Origin: JAJRAL01 sp050015815
Lineage (GTDB): Archaea > Thermoplasmatota > Thermoplasmata > Methanomassiliicoccales > UBA472
Direction of reading: 5' to 3'
Assembly (NCBI GenBank): GCA_050015815.1
Contig: JBEKAR010000066.1
Coordinates: 1-9,331, forward strand
DNA: 9,331 bases
Shown piece after piece: positions 6,112 to 9,331 of this stretch. The notes under the pieces were generated by a model that did not search any database, had not been told where the DNA came from, and saw only the letters and a list, made by a program, of their open reading frames with translations. The translations under genes were made by a program, and so were the position numbers. The stretch's first letter is position 1; each line of letters starts with the position of its first letter.

Positions 6112-6951
6112 ATGATCTACTTGAACCCGGAGAACGCAAGCGCCCTTGGAGACGATACCTTTTGGACTTGGTTCAAGCGTGAGTTCCCCAGCTCGAAGTT
6201 CGGCACGCCGAAGAGGCTGAATGCTGACGACATCGTCCTCCAGTACTCGACGCTCGGATTCCCCAACGTGGCTGGGAAGTCCTTGGCCGTTCTCTGGGAG
6301 CTCTATCCCGAGATGAAGGTCGTTTTCCAATCGAGCGAATGGGATCACATCCTAAGGAAGGTCTACGAGGCGGCGAAACTCTGCACGTACAGGACGGTCC
6401 CGACGGTTGGGTCCATCAGATACTATGAAGAAATCGGGTCTGTCGACATCCTGCCCATTGGGGTGGACACGGACCTGTTCAAGCCCGCCGCCGACAAGGA
6501 GAAGGTTAGGGAGAAATACGGAATCCCACTCGATGGTGAGGTCGGTTTCTGGGGCGGGACGACGCATGCCATGAAGGGCTCCACCAGGCTGTTCGAGTAC
6601 GCCAAACAACATCCTGAAATCAATTGGGTCTGCGTCTGGAAGTGGAAGCAAGAGGAAGGGAAGCTTCCTGGAGCGCACAACTTCACCCAGGTTAACCAGA
6701 AGACGCTCAGCGAGCTGATGGGTTGCTGTGATTTCGCCCTTTTCACCGGCAGGCTCTCGTCCTATTTCATGATCGAATGGGAGGCAATGTCCTGCGGGCT
6801 CCCAGTCAGGTTCAACGACGACATTGTGTTCCCAAGGGACTTCATGCCGTCGCTCAATCCGCGGGATGACGTGTTCAGGTTCAAGTGGGACCGCAAGTCG
6901 GCCAAGGCCCTGTGGGCCCACCATCTCGAGGAGAGGGGGGTGACTTGGTGA
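6112..6951 (+). CDS. Short GT-B (GT4-like) glycosyltransferase
   Basis: A 279-residue protein, short for GT4 (typically 350-400), with a reduced N-terminal domain. The C-terminal donor-binding half is recognisable. ILPIGVDTDLFKP at about 113-125 is the usual GT4 interdomain motif. VGFWGGTTHAMKG at 144-156 matches the donor-phosphate loop ending in KG. YFMIEWEAMSCGLPV at 218-232 corresponds to the catalytic-acidic 'E...A..CG.PV' region, with Glu at 222 and 224 and no clean EX7E. The donor and acceptor are unknown. ATG 6112 is chosen because it opens the conserved-looking sequence. An in-frame GTG at 6103 has GGAG (6095-6098) 4 nt upstream and could be the true start, adding three residues. The frame extends further upstream to 5935 but reads as low-complexity, non-homologous sequence. 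The stop overlaps the next gene's GTG start (GTGA, 6948-6951), so the two are co-translated. Confidence 0.82.
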   Translation: MIYLNPENASALGDDTFWTWFKREFPSSKFGTPKRLNADDIVLQYSTLGFPNVAGKSLAVLWELYPEMKVVFQSSEWDHILRKVYEAAKLCTYRTVPTVGSIRYYEEIGSVDILPIGVDTDLFKPAADKEKVREKYGIPLDGEVGFWGGTTHAMKGSTRLFEYAKQHPEINWVCVWKWKQEEGKLPGAHNFTQVNQKTLSELMGCCDFALFTGRLSSYFMIEWEAMSCGLPVRFNDDIVFPRDFMPSLNPRDDVFRFKWDRKSAKALWAHHLEERGVTW

Positions 6952-7901
6952 AGGTCTCGATATTCTCGTTGATCTACCAATCATCCGAATGGGCCGACTT
7001 CGTCTACGATTCGGTGCACAAATACACTCCGATGTTGGCTCGCGGGGATGCGGAGTTCTTCTTCGTCGCCAATGACGCGACTCCAGAGGTGATCGAGCAC
7101 CTGAAGCAGAAGGCCTACCCTTACTACGTTAAGAACAACATCAGACAGACCGAGGCCGAACTGTTCAAGCAGGGTTACGGAAAACCAGAGTATATCTCCC
7201 GTGTCTACAAAGGGTTCAATTTCGGCATCGAGAAGGCCCGTGGCGAGATCGTCGTGATCATTAACTCGGACATGGCGTTCTCACCTGACTGGCTGGAGAA
7301 CATGGTGAAGTACCTGACGGAGAAGACCGTCATCACAGCCCAGCTCGTGGAACGTGACCACCCAAAGTATGGAGTGTTCAAAGGAGTGTATCACGGGGAG
7401 TTCGGCTCCACGATGCACGACTTCAGGGAAAGGGAGTTCCTCGGATTCGCCTTGAAAAAGGCAGCGACTGGATTGATCCCTGGAAAGGGGTATGCTCCAT
7501 GCGCGTTCTACAAGGCGACCGCTGAGAAGGTCGGCGGTTATCCAGAGGGAAACATCGCCGGCAAGTCTTTCGACGACGTCGTGGAGTATGGGGATGAGAG
7601 GTTCTTCTACAAACTAGCCAAGCTCAACATCCCACATTACACCAACCTCGACTCGATCGTCTACCACTTCAAGGAGGGTGAGATGGCCACCGCTCCATCC
7701 AACAATCCGACTCCAAGGGATATCCCTCAACCAGATTACTTCCCGCTCAAACCGGTGGTGGCCGATGGGGACAAGGTCCGCCTGAACACCGAACCTCAGT
7801 TCATGGTCAGCCTCAAGCGCGACATCAGACGGGCAAAGAAGTACTACAAGCGCATGAAGCAGAAAGCGGGGAAGTTCAAGAACAGGGTCCTCGGCAAGTA
7901 G
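6948..7901 (+). CDS. GT-A (GT2-like) glycosyltransferase with polybasic C-terminal tail
   Basis: A 317-residue protein starting at GTG 6948, which overlaps the upstream stop by 4 bp. A GGTGA-containing purine-rich stretch just upstream (about 6935-6942) can act as ribosome binding site. TTG 6945 is an alternative. The fold is GT-A: VSIFSLIYQSSEWADF at the start, FFFVANDATPEV at 37-48 in place of VDDGS, IINSDMAFSPDWL at 104-116 as the DxD-type metal site, and VEYGDERFFYKL at 212-223 followed by IVYHF, the usual catalytic-base region. Residues 290-317 are half Lys/Arg (14 of 28) and probably form an amphipathic helix touching acidic phospholipids or a polyprenyl-phosphate acceptor. With the short GT-B enzyme it makes a two-gene transferase unit divergent from the sugar operon. 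It is a distant family member, so donor specificity cannot be guessed. Confidence 0.83.
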   Translation: MKVSIFSLIYQSSEWADFVYDSVHKYTPMLARGDAEFFFVANDATPEVIEHLKQKAYPYYVKNNIRQTEAELFKQGYGKPEYISRVYKGFNFGIEKARGEIVVIINSDMAFSPDWLENMVKYLTEKTVITAQLVERDHPKYGVFKGVYHGEFGSTMHDFREREFLGFALKKAATGLIPGKGYAPCAFYKATAEKVGGYPEGNIAGKSFDDVVEYGDERFFYKLAKLNIPHYTNLDSIVYHFKEGEMATAPSNNPTPRDIPQPDYFPLKPVVADGDKVRLNTEPQFMVSLKRDIRRAKKYYKRMKQKAGKFKNRVLGK

Positions 7902-7951
7902 CCTCCAGTCAAGTCTATCGGGCCCTCGATTAGGCGCGCTTTCCCGGACAG

Positions 7952-7960
7952 TTATATATA
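7952..7960 (+). promoter_or_regulatory. TATA box (archaeal box A) of the SMC gene
   Basis: TTATATATA is the strongest box A match in the window, set in otherwise G/C-rich DNA. Archaeal initiation about 25 nt downstream predicts a start near 7980-7986, exactly where the first hairpin of the leader begins and about 100 nt before the SMC ATG. The alignment of predicted start and structured leader makes this call credible. Confidence 0.75.
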
Positions 7961-7980
7961 CCATCACGCCAATACTAATC

Positions 7981-8083
7981 GGCGTCCGACACTCGTCGGA
8001 CTAGTAGAGGGATGGGATGCAACTAGGGTTCTCTCTCCATCGTGAGAGCCCGTACTATCGCCTCTCCCAGAGGGAGGTCGCGC
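7981..8083 (+). promoter_or_regulatory. Structured 5' leader of the SMC mRNA
   Basis: Four hairpins can be drawn in series. A perfect 7-bp stem, GTCCGAC/GTCGGAC (7984-7990 with 7995-8001), has an ACTC tetraloop. A 5-bp CTAGT/ACTAG stem (8001-8005 with 8022-8026) has a 16-nt loop and shares bases with its neighbours. An 8-bp stem pairs GGG and CTCTC (8026-8028, 8031-8035) with GAGAGCCC (8044-8051), with a TT bulge. A hairpin over the ribosome binding site lies at 8064-8076. GGCG at 7981 could also pair with CGCC at 8059-8062 to close the whole. It matches no riboswitch I recognise. It could be a regulatory leader, or a small RNA overlapping the promoter-proximal region. Confidence 0.5.
8064..8077 (+). 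promoter_or_regulatory. SMC ribosome binding site within a hairpin
   Basis: GGAGG at 8073-8077 is a strong Shine-Dalgarno 6 nt before the SMC ATG and fixes the start. The same bases can pair with the preceding CTCCC (8064-8068 with 8072-8076, AGA loop), so the site can be hidden in a 5-bp, G/C-rich stem. Access may depend on how the upstream leader folds. Confidence 0.6.
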
Positions 8084-9331
8084 ATGTATCTTAGGCAGAT
8101 CGAGCTAGAGAACTTCAAGTCCTTCGGCAAGAAGATGACCATACCGCTCCTGGAGGGCTACACCGCGGTCACGGGACCGAATGGATCGGGCAAGAGCAAC
8201 ATCTCCGACGCGATCCTCTTCGTGCTCGGGCCGAAGAGCTCCAAGGCGCTGCGCGCCGCGAAGCTCACCGACCTCATCTTCAACGGCGGTCCGACGAAGC
8301 AGCCATCGGACTACTGCAAGGCATCCCTCATATTCGAGAACAAGGACCGTGCCATCCCCTACGACGCCGACGTCGTAAAGCTCACGCGGCTCATCAAGCT
8401 CTCGGAGAGCACCGACGGCTACAACTCCTACTTCTACGTGAACGATCGGAAATCCTCGCTCGGCGAGTTCGATCAGTTGCTTCTCAACGCCCGCATCAGC
8501 GCCGACGGATACAACGTCGTCCAGCAGGGCGACGTGACGCACATCGTCTCGATGTCGAACATCGACCGGCGTCGCATCCTCGACGATATATCGGGCATCA
8601 GCAAGTACGACGAGGAGATGGTCAAGGCGGACGCGGAGCGTAAGGCGGCGGAGGAGAACATCGACCGCATCGGAATCATCCTCACGGAGCTGGAGAGGCA
8701 GATCAAGCAGCTCGATGAGGAGCGCACCTCCGCCCTGAAGTACCTCGAGGCGAGGGACAAGCTGACCCTTTCCAAATGCCAGCTGGCTCACAAGAAGAAA
8801 GAGTCCACGCAGGCAGAGATCGAGCAGGTCAGGAAGCAGGTCGAGGACTACGCCACGCAGGCCGAGGCGCTCAAGGTCCGTAAGCAGGAGCTGACCGACA
8901 AGATCGCCGGGGTCGAGGCGAAGGTCACTGAGCTGGAGGGGCAGATCGACACCAAGAGCGGCGGCGAGTTCAAGCAGCTCAAGGAGAAGACGGACGCGGT
9001 CAAGATAGACATCGCGAGGACGCAGGAGCAGCTGCTCCAGGCGAACTCCGGCCTAGGGGAGGTCAAGGAGGTCCTGGACGAGAAGCTCAAGGAGAAGGCA
9101 GGGCTCGACAAGGAGGCGAAGGAGCTCGAGGAGAAGCTCGCCGGGCTGGAGAAGGCGCACCTCGCGGACCTGGCTACTCTCGACTTGAGGAGGAAGGAGC
9201 TCGACGACCTCAACAAGGAGGTCTCCGACTCGGACAACGAGGTCGGCTCGCTGGCAAAGAAGGTCGACGAGCTCGACGCGCTCCTCAAGAAGAAGGAGGA
9301 GGAACGGCATCAGCTCACTCTCGAAAAGGAG
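8084..9331 (+). CDS. smc: Chromosome segregation ATPase SMC, N-terminal part (runs off the window)
   Basis: The first 416 codons of an SMC protein; the family is about 1150-1200 residues, so roughly a third is here. It starts MYLRQIELENFKSFGKK and has Walker A GPNGSGKS at 31-38. A KSSKALRAAKLTDLIFNGG segment follows (51-69), where the arginine-finger region lies, then DGYNVVQQGDVT with the Q-loop at about 147-148, and ILDDISGISKYDEE at 165-178. From about 178 to the edge it is Lys/Glu/Leu-rich heptad sequence, the ascending arm of the long coiled coil. The Walker B/signature head half and hinge lie beyond the window. SMC dimers bind DNA and, with ScpA/ScpB-type partners, organise and segregate the chromosome by ATP-driven loop extrusion. 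The start is fixed by GGAGG 6 nt upstream. It has its own TATA box and is probably independent of the adjacent glycan genes. Confidence 0.96.
   Translation, partial: MYLRQIELENFKSFGKKMTIPLLEGYTAVTGPNGSGKSNISDAILFVLGPKSSKALRAAKLTDLIFNGGPTKQPSDYCKASLIFENKDRAIPYDADVVKLTRLIKLSESTDGYNSYFYVNDRKSSLGEFDQLLLNARISADGYNVVQQGDVTHIVSMSNIDRRRILDDISGISKYDEEMVKADAERKAAEENIDRIGIILTELERQIKQLDEERTSALKYLEARDKLTLSKCQLAHKKKESTQAEIEQVRKQVEDYATQAEALKVRKQELTDKIAGVEAKVTELEGQIDTKSGGEFKQLKEKTDAVKIDIARTQEQLLQANSGLGEVKEVLDEKLKEKAGLDKEAKELEEKLAGLEKAHLADLATLDLRRKELDDLNKEVSDSDNEVGSLAKKVDELDALLKKKEEERHQLTLEKE

Larger units (their letters stand above)
7902..8083 (+). promoter_or_regulatory. Intergenic region with SMC promoter and leader
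   Basis: The 182 bp between the glycan unit and SMC contain a strong TATA box (7952-7960) and then about 100 nt of hairpin-rich sequence up to the SMC start. Just after the glycosyltransferase stop, near 7918-7931, there is a near-palindrome around GGGCCC but no T-tract, so I do not call a terminator. No coding frame is apparent. Confidence 0.6.

Noticed and set aside
6352..6984. 210-codon minus-strand frame over the GT-B gene
   Set aside because: It is antisense to a supported glycosyltransferase with no family resemblance.
7918..7931. Near-palindrome around GGGCCC after the last plus-strand glycosyltransferase as a terminator
   Set aside because: The symmetry is imperfect and no T-tract follows, while archaeal termination usually relies on U-runs.
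7981..8064. tRNA-like cloverleaf in the SMC leader (GGCG...CGCC closing several stems, with a GGTTC stretch)
   Set aside because: No recognisable D-loop or T-loop consensus, anticodon arm or acceptor stem of proper length; it fits a structured leader better.
8105..8791. 228-codon minus-strand frame opposite smc
   Set aside because: It is antisense to the conserved SMC head domain, rich in Leu/Val/Arg with no motifs, and arises from the codon bias of smc.
1..9331. CRISPR arrays, insertion sequences, attachment sites, rRNA or tRNA genes
   Set aside because: I looked for regular repeats, transposase-like frames and conserved RNA motifs and saw none.

Overview
The window looks archaeal. The gene at its right edge is the start of an archaeal-type SMC chromosome-condensation ATPase, and a clear TTATATATA box lies at about the distance upstream of its leader expected for TBP/TFB-dependent initiation. 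Several genes lack a Shine-Dalgarno sequence, which fits leaderless initiation. The moderately high GC content together with the SMC sequence suggests a Thermoplasmatota/Methanomassiliicoccales-like euryarchaeote. That placement is inference and was not tested.

Layout: positions 1-5826 hold six genes on the minus strand, read from right to left. First come three tightly coupled sugar-nucleotide genes joined by 4-bp ATGA overlaps: an RmlD-like 4-keto reductase (4945-5826), a CapE/FnlA/WbjB-type UDP-GlcNAc dehydratase/5-epimerase (3884-4948), and a WecB/FnlC/WbvD-type UDP-sugar 2-epimerase (2814-3887). Three glycosyltransferases follow: a GT2 (1844-2812), a GT4 (683-1738) and a second GT2 that runs off the left edge (1-601). 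The last GT2 is preceded by a 20-codon mini-ORF with a strong ribosome binding site, whose stop overlaps the GT2 start. From a shared divergent region (about 5827-6111), two overlapping plus-strand glycosyltransferase genes run the other way: a short GT-B enzyme (6112-6951) and a GT-A enzyme with a very basic tail (6948-7901). The SMC gene (8084 to the edge) has its own promoter and a roughly 100-nt structured leader, so it is probably a separate housekeeping unit beside the glycan locus.

How it works together: the three sugar genes would convert UDP-GlcNAc into a UDP-2-acetamido-2,6-dideoxy-L-hexose. The reductase is a single-domain RmlD-like protein of about 293 residues, not the two-domain SDR-cupin CapF/WbjC. 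The set therefore resembles WbvB-WbvR-WbvD (UDP-L-RhaNAc, then UDP-L-QuiNAc) more than CapE-CapF-CapG (UDP-L-FucNAc). The five glycosyltransferases would build this sugar and others into a surface glycan: an N-glycan of the S-layer or archaellum, an exopolysaccharide, or a glycolipid. No oligosaccharyltransferase, flippase, polymerase or polyprenyl-phosphate transferase is visible, so the rest of the locus probably lies to the left. I see no mobile elements, CRISPR arrays, tRNA or rRNA genes.
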